DNA of 64,000 nucleotides from Aeromicrobium stalagmiti (GTDB lineage: Bacteria > Actinomycetota > Actinomycetes > Propionibacteriales > Nocardioidaceae), in contig NZ_JABSTZ010000001.1 in assembly GCF_013283745.1 (NCBI RefSeq), forward strand, positions 700,406 through 764,405, given 5' to 3'. How positions within the stretch are numbered: the first letter of the stretch is position 1; each line of letters starts with the position of its first letter. The position numbers and the translations under genes are program-made. Below are positions 40,335-48,399 of this stretch, in pieces. Below the pieces are notes generated by a model. That model was not told the origin of the DNA. It saw nothing but the letters and a program-made list of their open reading frames with translations, and did not search any database.

Positions 40335-40777
40335 CCTCGACCCGCGAGCTGCGCCACGTCTGGACGGGGCTGCCCGCCGCCCGGCCTGCGGACCTCGTGG
40401 GGACGTTCGAGGCGTCCTTCGTCAGGCCGCTCACCCACGTGTCGCCGCCGGGTCTCGGGCTGCTCGGGCTGCCCCGGTGGTACGGCAAGCGGTTCACCCT
40501 CGACGCCGGCACGGTGCACGGGCTCAACCTCGTCCGCCCGCGGGCCGGAGGGGGGCTCACCACGACCCTCCCCATGAACGTCGAGGTCGCGGCGTCGTAC
40601 GCCGACGGGCGGCCGTGCCTCGCCATCACGTACGACGCCGGCGCCCCGAGACCGTGGAGGTGGGTGCGTGACGAGGTCAGGCCGTGGACCGACGACCGGT
40701 ACGTCGCCCTCACGTTCGTGTCACGCCCCGGGCTGCGCCGGTTGCCGGGCGTCCCGTTCCTGCTGACGCGACGCTGA
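40331..40777 (+). CDS. Conserved-looking protein of unknown function, 148 residues
   Basis: I do not recognise the family. The protein has no signal peptide or membrane segment. It starts RELRHVWTGLPAARPADLVG, then FEASFVRPLTHVSPPGLGLL, WYGKRFTLDAGTVHGLNLVR, and ends RYVALTFVSRPGLRRLPGVP. The strand-rich, Pro/Gly/Arg-rich pattern and a single Trp-Tyr-Gly motif give little clue. The start ATG 40331 was chosen because no other start lies upstream in frame and the micro-ORF stop overlaps it. It follows metX but has its own -10 candidate. Confidence 0.55.
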   Translation: MTSTRELRHVWTGLPAARPADLVGTFEASFVRPLTHVSPPGLGLLGLPRWYGKRFTLDAGTVHGLNLVRPRAGGGLTTTLPMNVEVAASYADGRPCLAITYDAGAPRPWRWVRDEVRPWTDDRYVALTFVSRPGLRRLPGVPFLLTRR

Positions 40778-40807
40778 CGCAGCGCCGACCCACCTCCGGG
40801 CCCACCC

Positions 40808-42625
40808 TCACGCCAGGTGGTGCACCTCCTGCAACCCGTAGACCGGGGTGGGGATGCCCTCGTAGCGCGCCTTCAGCTGCAGCGCGAGGTAGAGCGAGTA
40901 GTGGCGCGACTGGTGCAGGTTGCCGCCGTGCATCCACAGCTGATCGACCTGTGTCGGCTTCCACATGTTGCGCTGCTCGCCCTCCCACGGCCCGGGGTCC
41001 TTGGTGGTGTCGGACCCCAGCCCCCAGCACTTGCCGACCCGGTCGGCGGTCTGCTGGTCGATGATGTCGGCGATCCAGCCGTTCATCGACCCGTAGCCGG
41101 TCGCGTAGACGACCAGGTCAGCCTCGAGCTCCGTCCCGTCCTCGAGGACGACCGACGTCTCGGTCAGGTGGTCGACCTGCCCGTGGGCGAGCGTGACCTC
41201 GCCGTCGGCGACGAGCTCGGCGGCACCGACGTCGATGTAGTAGCCCGAGCCACGGCGCAGGTACTTCATGAACAGTCCTGATCCGTCGTCGCCCCAGTCG
41301 TGGTCGAAGCCCGCCGCGTCGAGGCGCGCGTAGAAGTCCTTATCGCGCTCGGCCATCTGCTGGTAGGCGGGGATCTGGAACTCGTGCATGATCCGGTAGG
41401 GCAGGGACGCGAAGATCATGTCGGCCTTGTCCGTCGTGACCCCCGCCTCGACGGCGCGCTCGGAGTAGAGGTCGCCCAGTCCGATGTCCATCAGCGACGC
41501 CGACTTCACGATGTGCGTCGACGACCGCTGCACCATCGTGACGTCGGCATCGTTCTCCCACAGTGCCCCGCAGATGTCGAACGCGGAGTTGTTCGAGCCG
41601 ATCACGACGACCTTCTTGCCGGCGTACGCCTCGGGACCCGGGTGCTGGCTCGAGTGCTGCTGCTCGCCCCGGAAGACGTCCATGCCCGGGAAGTCGGGGA
41701 TGTTGGGCTTGCCGGACATCCCCGTCGCGAACACGAGCTGCGTCGGTCGCAGCTCGACGGCCTCGCCGTCGCGGTCGACCGTCACGCTCCAGACCCCCGC
41801 GGCCTCGTCGAAGGTCGCTCCACGCACCGTCGACCGCGACCAGTAGGGCACCTCCATGACCTTGGTGTACATCTCCAGCCAGTCGCCGATCTTGTCCTTC
41901 GGCGCGAAGACCGGCCAGTTCTTCGGAAACGGGAGGTACGGCAGGTGGTCGTACCAGACCGGGTCGTGCAGGCACAGGCTCTTGTAGCGCGAGCGCCACT
42001 GGTCACCGGGACGGTCGTGGCGGTCGACCACGAGCGCCGGCACGCCGAGCTGACGCAGCCGCGCCCCGAGCGCGATGCCGCCCTGACCACCGCCGATCAC
42101 GACGACGTACGGCTGGGTGCCGTAGCCCAGCTCGGCCTCCTGCGCTGCCTGCTCCTCCTTCCACGACCTCCGGCCCTTCGAGAGCCGGTGGCTGACTCCC
42201 TGGGGTCGCCGGTCGCCCTGCCCCTCCTCGTGGCCCTTGAGCTCGCGGAGGCTCGTGAGCAGGGTCCAGGCCTCGTCGCCCTTGAGCCGCAGGTGCCCCT
42301 TGCCCCGTCCGGTGGAGGTCTCGAACTCGATCCACGCCTCGGTGACGCCGTCCGCCTCGGTGGGTTCCTCGGTCGTCGCGAATCCAGACGGGTCGGTGTC
42401 GTCGAGCCGCGCCTGCAGCATGTCGCTGACACCGGCACGCCCCTCCACGGTGGAGAGGTTCCACGTGAACGAGACCAGGTCACGCCAGTAGCTGTCGGTC
42501 GCGAACATCCCCGCCGCTGCCGCGACGTCGCGCGCGGCGAGTGCTGCCTCGAAGCCTGCGAGCCAGCGGTCGACCCGCTCCTGCGGTGTCAGTGCAGCCG
42601 TCCCGCGCTCGATGGTCTGAGTCAT
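40808..42625 (-). CDS. Flavin-containing monooxygenase with N-terminal SnoaL-like domain
   Basis: A 605-residue protein. The first 130 residues (RVDRWLAGFEAALAARDVAA, FATDSYWRDLVSFTWNLSTV, GRGKGHLRLKGDEAWTL) look like a SnoaL/NTF2-type cone domain. The rest is a YUC/FMO-type oxidase: FAD site VVVIGGGQGGIALGARLRQL, VDRHDRPGDQWRSRYKSLCL, FMO-type motif FRGEQQHSSQHPGPEAYAGK, NADPH site VVVIGSNNSAFDICGAL, and FATG plus YATGYGSMNG. Such enzymes oxidise soft nucleophiles or carbonyls. ATG 42625 follows GAAGGGA. It is divergent from a GAF-domain regulator with three GGTTGCA sites between, a common arrangement for inducible degradative oxygenases. Confidence 0.87.
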   Translation of the reverse strand: MTQTIERGTAALTPQERVDRWLAGFEAALAARDVAAAAGMFATDSYWRDLVSFTWNLSTVEGRAGVSDMLQARLDDTDPSGFATTEEPTEADGVTEAWIEFETSTGRGKGHLRLKGDEAWTLLTSLRELKGHEEGQGDRRPQGVSHRLSKGRRSWKEEQAAQEAELGYGTQPYVVVIGGGQGGIALGARLRQLGVPALVVDRHDRPGDQWRSRYKSLCLHDPVWYDHLPYLPFPKNWPVFAPKDKIGDWLEMYTKVMEVPYWSRSTVRGATFDEAAGVWSVTVDRDGEAVELRPTQLVFATGMSGKPNIPDFPGMDVFRGEQQHSSQHPGPEAYAGKKVVVIGSNNSAFDICGALWENDADVTMVQRSSTHIVKSASLMDIGLGDLYSERAVEAGVTTDKADMIFASLPYRIMHEFQIPAYQQMAERDKDFYARLDAAGFDHDWGDDGSGLFMKYLRRGSGYYIDVGAAELVADGEVTLAHGQVDHLTETSVVLEDGTELEADLVVYATGYGSMNGWIADIIDQQTADRVGKCWGLGSDTTKDPGPWEGEQRNMWKPTQVDQLWMHGGNLHQSRHYSLYLALQLKARYEGIPTPVYGLQEVHHLA

Positions 42626-42685
42626 GACGAGTCCCTTCTCGAAGTGTGACCCACAGCACACCGCGCCGGCGGCAGAGTCCGAAAG

Positions 42686-42716
42686 GGTTGCAGGAGGTTG
42701 CAACGGCCCTGCAACC
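42686..42716. promoter_or_regulatory. Three GGTTGCA sites, likely binding the divergent regulator
   Basis: GGTTGCAGG (42686-42694) and CCTGCAACC (42708-42716) are a perfect 9-bp inverted repeat. A third half-site, GGTTGCA at 42696-42702, lies between in direct orientation and also pairs with the last. All are in the 113-base gap between the monooxygenase and its regulator. Confidence 0.6.
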
Positions 42717-42726
42717 GCGGCGCGCG

Positions 42727-42732
42727 CACGCT
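42727..42732 (+). promoter_or_regulatory. -10 box of the GAF regulator gene
   Basis: CACGCT, six bases before ATG 42739; matches the A-N3-T core only, so tentative. Confidence 0.35.
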
Positions 42733-42738
42733 GCAGCC

Positions 42739-44022
42739 ATGACCCGCAGCGACCCGACGCACGCGCCCCGCGACGCCGCGCTGTCCGGCCAGCGCGTCGC
42801 CGGTCCGATCCGCTCGGTCATCCGGGCGTCGTGGCGCCGCATGCGCGTGCAGGGCATGAGCCCCGGCGGCGCCCCCGAGATCACCCCGCTGGCGCAGGAC
42901 GAGCTGTTCCGCCGTCGCGAGGTCAGCGGGCTCCAGCCCCTCATGCCCCTGCTGAGACAGCACCTGCTTCCCGCCTGCGAGGCCACGGGCCAGCTGATGG
43001 TCGTCGCGGACGTCGACGGCCGGGTGCTGTGGCGGGAGGGCCAGGTCGGCGTCCTGCGCCATGCCGACCGGCTCGGCTTCGTCGGCGGCTCGGCATGGAC
43101 CGAGGGCAACGTCGGCACCAACGCCATCGGCACGGCGCTCGTCACCGAGGCACCCGTGCACATCCACGCCGCCGAGCACTATGCGGAGTCGCACACTCCG
43201 TGGACGTGCGCCGCCGCCCCGTTGCGGGATCCCTCGACCGGCCGAGTGCTCGGCGTGGTCGACCTCAGCGGCCCCGCCCACACGGTCCACGCCGGGACCC
43301 TGTCGATGGTGACGCTCGCAGCACGCCTCGCCGAGCTGGAGATCCGCTCAGCGGTGCAAGACCGTCTGCAGACCCTGCGGTCCATCGCCGCGCCGCTGCT
43401 CGCCCGGCTCGACGGGCGGGCCCTCGTCGTCACGACCGACGGTGTCACCGCTGCGGCGACCGGCTTCGTCCCACCCGACCGTGTCGCCCTGCCCGGGGGT
43501 TTCGACGGCGGTGACGCGTGGGTGGCCGGCTTCGGGCTCGTCGCCGCCGAGCCCCTGCCCGGCGGCTGGCTGCTGCGGGTCGAGGACGATGCCGCGGTCG
43601 GCTCGATCACCGCGATCAGGGTCGACCTGTCGTCGCGCATCCCCCGAGCGACCCTCCACGGACCGAGCGGCTCGTGGACCCATGACCTCACGCCCCGCCA
43701 CGGCGAGATCCTCCTGACGCTGCTCCTGCACCGGGACGGCCGGTCCGCGTCGGAGGTCGCCGACGACCTGTTCGGCGACCCGGCCAGGACCGTGACCGTC
43801 CGGGCCGAGATGTCACGCCTGCGCAAGGTGCTCGGCACGGTGATCTCGCACCGTCCGTACCGGATCGCCCACGACGTGCACGCCGAGCTGGTCGCGCCGG
43901 CGGACTGGTCGACCGTGCTCACCGCCTCGAGTGCGCCGGTGGTCAGCCGGTGGCGAGCAGGTCTCGGCGACGTTGCCGGCGGGCGTCCACCGTCGTCAGG
44001 AGCGACACCGCCGACCAGGTGA
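42739..44022 (+). CDS. GAF-domain transcription regulator (AcoR/MimR-like, no AAA+ domain)
   Basis: A 427-residue protein. Residues 80-200 form a GAF-type sensor (TGQLMVVADVDGRVLWREGQ, GGSAWTEGNVGTNAIGTALV, HAAEHYAESHTPWTCAAAPL), the same pattern as AcoR-type activators. There is no AAA+ (sigma-54) module; the C-terminal 90 residues are a winged-helix-like region (LTPRHGEILLTLLLHRDGRS, VTVRAEMSRLRKVLGTVISH). It probably senses an aromatic or ketone inducer and activates the monooxygenase gene. ATG 42739 gives the expected family start; an earlier in-frame start (42646) would read through the operator. Its last 80 bases overlap the convergent membrane-protein gene. Confidence 0.8.
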   Translation: MTRSDPTHAPRDAALSGQRVAGPIRSVIRASWRRMRVQGMSPGGAPEITPLAQDELFRRREVSGLQPLMPLLRQHLLPACEATGQLMVVADVDGRVLWREGQVGVLRHADRLGFVGGSAWTEGNVGTNAIGTALVTEAPVHIHAAEHYAESHTPWTCAAAPLRDPSTGRVLGVVDLSGPAHTVHAGTLSMVTLAARLAELEIRSAVQDRLQTLRSIAAPLLARLDGRALVVTTDGVTAAATGFVPPDRVALPGGFDGGDAWVAGFGLVAAEPLPGGWLLRVEDDAAVGSITAIRVDLSSRIPRATLHGPSGSWTHDLTPRHGEILLTLLLHRDGRSASEVADDLFGDPARTVTVRAEMSRLRKVLGTVISHRPYRIAHDVHAELVAPADWSTVLTASSAPVVSRWRAGLGDVAGGRPPSSGATPPTR

Positions 44023-44911
44023 CGAGCACAAGCACCGGCCGCAGCACCTGGTCACCCCCGAAGTAGGCCTGGCTGGTGCCCGCCGCGAGCGCAGCGCCGT
44101 GCGGAAGCCATGGCGTGATCGCTACCCACGGCTCGGGCAGCAGGAGCGGATGGGTGAGGGTGACGAGGGGCGCAGCAGCAAGGACGAGCAACGTCGTCGC
44201 GATGCCGATGCCGACCACACCGAACAGAGCCTCCAGCGCGAACGTCGTCGTGCTGGACGCCAGGATCGTGAGCGTCACGACGAGCCACCACGTCCCCAGA
44301 CCGGTGTCGTAGACCGCGGCCGCCAGACCACCCAGCACGCCGCCCACCACGACCGCGACGCCGGCGATCACGCCCAGACGTCGGACCCCTCCGGCCAGGG
44401 TCGCGGTCCGGGGCCCGCGGAGCCACGTGATCACGACGGCAGTCATCAGGCCGGCGGCCACGGCGAGGCCGGTCAGCCCGTAGACGAGGCGATGTCCGGA
44501 GTCCCCTTGGCGGGCCGGGACGAGGTCGCGGACCTGCGACGAGCGTCCGAACGACGCCTCGACCTGCTGCACCTGGCGCACCAGGGCGCGATTCAGCGCG
44601 TCCCCGTTGGCCGACGCGACGTAGAGGACGTCCTGCTCCCGGCTGAGGTCCACCACGACCGCCGCGACGCTGCGTCCGCTCCTGACGCTGGCCCGCGCGT
44701 CGGCCGCGGACGACAGGCCGGACGCGACGACCGGACGTCCGTCCATCTCGTTGGCCTGATCGACCAGGCTCGCCGCGACCACAGCAGGGGCGACGACACG
44801 CACCGGCGCCCGGTGGGTGACGTCGTCGGGCCCGGCGAGGGCGAGGGTCACCAGCACCACGACCTGGAGCAGACCGAGCAGCACCAGCGCCGATGCCGCC
44901 CGTCGTCCCAT
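43943..44911 (-). CDS. Membrane protein with large extracytoplasmic loop, ABC-2/YhgE-like
   Basis: A 322-residue protein with an N-terminal membrane segment (SALVLLGLLQVVVLVTLALA), an external domain of about 110 residues (VRVVAPAVVAASLVDQANEM, RASVRSGRSVAAVVVDLSRE), and then five membrane segments (GLTGLAVAAGLMTAVVITWL and following). This layout is like the YhgE/Pip and ABC-2 membrane proteins. No ATPase partner is adjacent. It ends inside the regulator gene, overlapping it by 80 bases in the opposite direction. ATG 44911 has TATCGT eight bases upstream. Confidence 0.65.
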   Translation of the reverse strand: MGRRAASALVLLGLLQVVVLVTLALAGPDDVTHRAPVRVVAPAVVAASLVDQANEMDGRPVVASGLSSAADARASVRSGRSVAAVVVDLSREQDVLYVASANGDALNRALVRQVQQVEASFGRSSQVRDLVPARQGDSGHRLVYGLTGLAVAAGLMTAVVITWLRGPRTATLAGGVRRLGVIAGVAVVVGGVLGGLAAAVYDTGLGTWWLVVTLTILASSTTTFALEALFGVVGIGIATTLLVLAAAPLVTLTHPLLLPEPWVAITPWLPHGAALAAGTSQAYFGGDQVLRPVLVLVTWSAVSLLTTVDARRQRRRDLLATG

Positions 44912-44948
44912 AGGCACTGACGATAGGTGCTTGTGGGACCGTGGGCTC

Positions 44949-46124
44949 ATGGGCATCCGGCGACTTCCGTGGCGTCTGCGCGTCGCACTCGTGTCCGTGC
45001 CCGCCGCCGCGGCCATGTTCGTCGCGATCGCGGTCGCACCCGGACCGGCCGATCCGGCGGCCCCCGGGGTCTCGATCGCGTCCGAGACCAGGTGCCTGCC
45101 GATCGAGCGGATCTCGACGGTCGGCGAGCTCAACACCTTGGTGGAGACGCTGCGTGGGGGTGCGGAGTTCCAAGGGGCTGACGTCGGCGCCGACGTGACC
45201 CTCCAGGACGGACGCCGCCTCTGGGTCTTCGGCGACACGCTGCGCGCCGACGACTTCGAGGGGCAGAGGTTCGTCCGCAACTCGATGCTGGTCTTCACCG
45301 ATCGCTGCGCGGACGTCGTCCTGCCGGCTGACCACGGCGCACTCATCCCCGACCGCGAGGACGGCGTGGGCTACTGGCCGATGTCGATCGCCAAGGTCGA
45401 GCGCACGGGGTACGACCTCGTGGGCGTCGCAGCCCAGCGCGTCCGCGGCGCAGCCCAGCCCGACGGCGCCGAGGCCTTCGAGAACCTGGGCCCCTCGTTG
45501 GCGCTGTTCGTCGTCGAGCGTGGCAGGACGCCCCAGCTGCTGCAGGTCAAGGACTTCGGCCAGGACTCGACGGACACCGCCAGGACCACGTGGGGCGCGG
45601 CCTCGACGGTCCACGACGGCTGGGTCTACCTCTACGGCACGGCGTCCCCCGGCACCGACCTGGTCTTCGGGTTCTCGTTGAAGGTCGCCCGCGTCCGCCC
45701 CGACGACATCCTCGATACCTCGAGGTGGCGCTACTGGGACGGCAGCAGCTGGCAGCGATCGGCGAAGGAGGCCTCGACCCTGATCCCGGCCGAGGGCGGC
45801 GTCTCGCAGACGCTGAGCGTGTTCGAGCAGGAAGGCCGGTGGTACGCCGTCAGCAAGCGCGACGAGTTCCTGGGCACCGACCTGGTCATCTGGTCGTCGC
45901 CGACGCCGACGGGACCCTTCGTCGCCGGCCCGGCGCTCGCGAGGATCCCGTCGGAGCAGAAGACCGGCACGCTGCGCTACATGCCGCTGGCCCACCCGGA
46001 CCTGCTGCCGAAGAAGGGGACGGTCGTCGTCTCGTACAGCCAGAACAACACCGACATCCAGAAGATCGACGACGACCCGTTCCTCTATCGCCCGCGCTTC
46101 CTCCGGGTCGACCTGCCGCAGTGA
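44949..46124 (+). CDS. Secreted DUF4185-like protein (beta-propeller/glycosidase-like)
   Basis: A 391-residue exported protein; residues 1-35 form a signal (LRVALVSVPAAAAMFVAIAV) and the rest is extracytoplasmic. Core segments include LWVFGDTLRADDFEGQRFVR, WPMSIAKVERTGYDLVGVAA, GWVYLYGTASPGTDLVFGFS and WYAVSKRDEFLGTDLVIWSS, WGD/propeller-type strands seen in DUF4185 and related five-bladed propeller proteins. Family members are hydrolase-like or lectin-like surface proteins; catalytic residues cannot be assigned. It is divergent from the membrane protein, 37 bases away. ATG 44949 has GACCGT six bases upstream, a weak leaderless match. Confidence 0.75.
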   Translation: MGIRRLPWRLRVALVSVPAAAAMFVAIAVAPGPADPAAPGVSIASETRCLPIERISTVGELNTLVETLRGGAEFQGADVGADVTLQDGRRLWVFGDTLRADDFEGQRFVRNSMLVFTDRCADVVLPADHGALIPDREDGVGYWPMSIAKVERTGYDLVGVAAQRVRGAAQPDGAEAFENLGPSLALFVVERGRTPQLLQVKDFGQDSTDTARTTWGAASTVHDGWVYLYGTASPGTDLVFGFSLKVARVRPDDILDTSRWRYWDGSSWQRSAKEASTLIPAEGGVSQTLSVFEQEGRWYAVSKRDEFLGTDLVIWSSPTPTGPFVAGPALARIPSEQKTGTLRYMPLAHPDLLPKKGTVVVSYSQNNTDIQKIDDDPFLYRPRFLRVDLPQ

Positions 46125-46125
46125 A

Positions 46126-46737
46126 TCAGCGCAGCTGACGGCTGCGGGTGACGTCCTCGTAGTAGCGCGTCGACTCCGGACGCCACAGCAGCACCAGGAC
46201 CACGACGGCGAGCACGAGGCTCACACCGGTGGCCACCAGCGACAGCGGCTCGGAGTTGCCCGCCGAGAACGTGAACAACGCGCCGACCAGGTTGAGCCCG
46301 CCGAAGACCGTGGCGACGACCCGGGCCCAGCTGCGGCCCTGACCGTTCTTCCACGCCATCCAGACCCAGAGGAACGCCCCGAGCAGACCGAACACGACGG
46401 CGAAGCCGATGCCGACTGAGTAGGCGGCGTCGACCGTCGACTGGCTGACGTCGGGATCGTTCTTGGCGAGCTCGTCACGGATCTGGTCCTTGAGATCGCC
46501 CATCGTGGCGAGGCTGTAGACCAGCGAGAGGACGCTGAGCGCCGCTCCGACGAGCATCAGCTTGACGGCCGTGGAGATCGACGACGGCTGCTCCGGCGCG
46601 GCGCCACCCTGGGGCGGTTGCGCACCGGGGTGCGTCGGGTAGGAGCCCGCACCGTAGGGGGCCTGCGGCTGCTCGCCCGGATAGGCGGGCTGTCCCACCC
46701 CGAAGGGCTGGTCGGGCTCGGGCGGTGTCGTGGTCAT
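46126..46737 (-). CDS. Membrane protein with proline-rich N-terminus
   Basis: A 203-residue protein. Residues 1-50 are a Pro/Gln/Gly-rich cytoplasmic tail (EPDQPFGVGQPAYPGEQPQA), followed by four membrane segments (VKLMLVGAALSVLSLVYSLA, GIGFAVVFGLLGAFLWVWMA, RVVATVFGGLNLVGALFTFS, SLVLAVVVLVLLW). Such proteins are widespread in actinobacteria with unknown function. ATG 46737 follows AGGAGA. It is one base from the preceding convergent gene. Confidence 0.7.
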   Translation of the reverse strand: MTTTPPEPDQPFGVGQPAYPGEQPQAPYGAGSYPTHPGAQPPQGGAAPEQPSSISTAVKLMLVGAALSVLSLVYSLATMGDLKDQIRDELAKNDPDVSQSTVDAAYSVGIGFAVVFGLLGAFLWVWMAWKNGQGRSWARVVATVFGGLNLVGALFTFSAGNSEPLSLVATGVSLVLAVVVLVLLWRPESTRYYEDVTRSRQLR

Positions 46738-46812
46738 CGGGCTCTCCTGTGTGGATGAGTCAGGCTGTTGCGGACGAACATACCCGCGGCGGCGAACTTC
46801 ACACGCCAGAAG

Positions 46813-47571
46813 TCACACCATACGACGGACGACGCCCAGCGGCGCGTGCTTCATGACCTGTCCGAGCGGCGCCCACGGCCACGACGGCACGGCCGCGTCG
46901 ACGACCTCGGCCTCGATCTTCTTGACTAGTGCTCGGCAGCCCGTCTCGGTGTCGACCATCAGGCGCGCCTCCTGCGCGATGCCCTCGTTCATCTCGGACG
47001 CGATGTAGCCCGGGAAGAGGGTCGTCACCTTGATGTCGAGCCCCTTGCGACCGATGAGGTCGGACCGGATGCCCTCGGCGATCATCGCGATGCCGGCCTT
47101 CGTGGCCGCGTACGTCGTCATGGCCGACGGCATCCCGCGCATCGCCGACATCGACGAGATCACGACGAGGTGACCGGACCTGCGCTCGTAGAAGTGCTCC
47201 ATCGCCGCCTCGCACTGGGCGAGGGCCGCGATGAAGTTGGTCTCGGCGGTCTGCCTGTTGGCCTGGAACTTGCCCGTGCCGATGCGTCCGCCCTTGCCGA
47301 GCCCCGCGTTGACGATGACGCGGTCGATCCCGCCGAGGTCGGTGATCGCCTGCTTGAAGACGGCGAAGACCTGGTCGTGGTCGTTGACGTCGAGGGCGTG
47401 CACGACGACCTCGATGTCGGGATGTGCCGCGAGCAGCTCGTCACGGAGGGCCTCGAGCCGGTCGACGCGCCGCGCCGTGAGCGCGAGGTGATGGCCCTTG
47501 GCTGCCAGAATGCGGGCCATGCCGGCGCCGAGACCCGAGCTGGCTCCGGTGATCAGGACGTTCGTGCGCAC
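46813..47571 (-). CDS. Short-chain dehydrogenase/reductase
   Basis: A 252-residue classical SDR: cofactor site VLITGASSGLGAGMARILAA, NAG motif VIVNAGLGKGG, and catalytic Ser-Tyr-x3-Lys in VISSMSAMRGMPSAMTTYAATKAG. Arg after the glycine-rich loop (LTARRVDRLE) suggests NADP(H). The C-terminal 40 residues (DAAVPSWPWAPLGQVMKHAP) are longer than usual. It starts one base after the neighbouring SDR stop and is cotranscribed with it; both are likely in the same lipid or alcohol pathway. Confidence 0.85.
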   Translation of the reverse strand: MRTNVLITGASSGLGAGMARILAAKGHHLALTARRVDRLEALRDELLAAHPDIEVVVHALDVNDHDQVFAVFKQAITDLGGIDRVIVNAGLGKGGRIGTGKFQANRQTAETNFIAALAQCEAAMEHFYERRSGHLVVISSMSAMRGMPSAMTTYAATKAGIAMIAEGIRSDLIGRKGLDIKVTTLFPGYIASEMNEGIAQEARLMVDTETGCRALVKKIEAEVVDAAVPSWPWAPLGQVMKHAPLGVVRRMV

Positions 47572-47572
47572 G

Positions 47573-48373
47573 TCAGTCGCCCTTCGCCATCTTGGCCGAG
47601 GCCTGCGCCATCATCCGGTAGTAGAGCGGCCGGACGAAGCGCTTCGCGGCGTACGCGACCTTGCCGTCGCGGTCGGTGAGGATGATGTGACGCCCCTTCT
47701 CGACGCCGGTGAGGACCTCAGCGGCGATGTCGTCGGCCGAGACCTTGGCCTTGTCGATGAGCTTGGCCGCCATCTTCTGCGATGCCTCGTCCTTGCCCCG
47801 CAGGGACTCGGTGAGGTTGGTCTTGAAGAACGTCGGGCAGACCACCGAGACCTTGACGCCGTAGGGCTTGAGCTCGTGGAACAGCGTCTCGCTGAGCGCG
47901 ACGACGCCGGCCTTGACCGCGTTGTACTCGCTCATGCGGGGCGGGTGGATCAGGCCGGCAGCCGACGCGGTGTTGACGATGTGGCCGCTGCCCTGCTGCT
48001 TGAGCATCGGCGTGAACGTGCGGCAGCCACGAGCGACGCCGAGCAGGTTGATGTCGACGATCCACTGCCACTGGTCCATCTCGGACAGCTCGATGCGGCC
48101 GCCGGCCGCGACGCCGGCGTTGTTGAACAGGTAGTCGAGACCGTCCCACTCCTCAACCACCCAGTCGTGGGCCTTCGACCAGTCGACGTCCTTCGTGACG
48201 TCGAGCGTCAGGTAGGAGACGCCCGCGAGACCACGCAGGGTCTCGGGGAGCTCGGTGTGGACATCGGTGCCGAGCACGCGGCAGCCGCGGTCGACGAGCT
48301 GGTGGACCAGGGCGAGGCCCAGGCCGGAGGCGGCGCCGGTGATGAGGACGCGGGACTGCGGGGGGATCGACAT
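47573..48373 (-). CDS. Short-chain dehydrogenase/reductase, SadH-like
   Basis: A 266-residue SDR with VLITGAASGLGLALVHQLVD, DYLFNNAGVAAGG and catalytic VNTASAAGLIHPPRMSEYNAVKAG. The segment PTFFKTNLTESLRGKDEASQ and the C-terminal ILTDRDGKVAYAAKRFVRPL are like long-chain alcohol/aldehyde SDRs of mycobacteria. ATG 48373 has TAGTAT seven bases upstream and no ribosome site, so the mRNA is probably leaderless. An inverted repeat sharing the TCAGATA half site with the monooxygenase promoter overlaps this -10. Confidence 0.86.
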   Translation of the reverse strand: MSIPPQSRVLITGAASGLGLALVHQLVDRGCRVLGTDVHTELPETLRGLAGVSYLTLDVTKDVDWSKAHDWVVEEWDGLDYLFNNAGVAAGGRIELSEMDQWQWIVDINLLGVARGCRTFTPMLKQQGSGHIVNTASAAGLIHPPRMSEYNAVKAGVVALSETLFHELKPYGVKVSVVCPTFFKTNLTESLRGKDEASQKMAAKLIDKAKVSADDIAAEVLTGVEKGRHIILTDRDGKVAYAAKRFVRPLYYRMMAQASAKMAKGD

Positions 48374-48376
48374 GGT

Positions 48377-48397
48377 TCAGATACTACCGGTATCTGA
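48377..48397. promoter_or_regulatory. Operator-like inverted repeat over the SDR promoter
   Basis: TCAGATAC-N5-GTATCTGA is an 8-bp perfect inverted repeat that includes the -10 TAGTAT (48386-48381, minus). The half site matches the one at 33890-33912. Confidence 0.6.
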
Positions 48398-48399
48398 GA

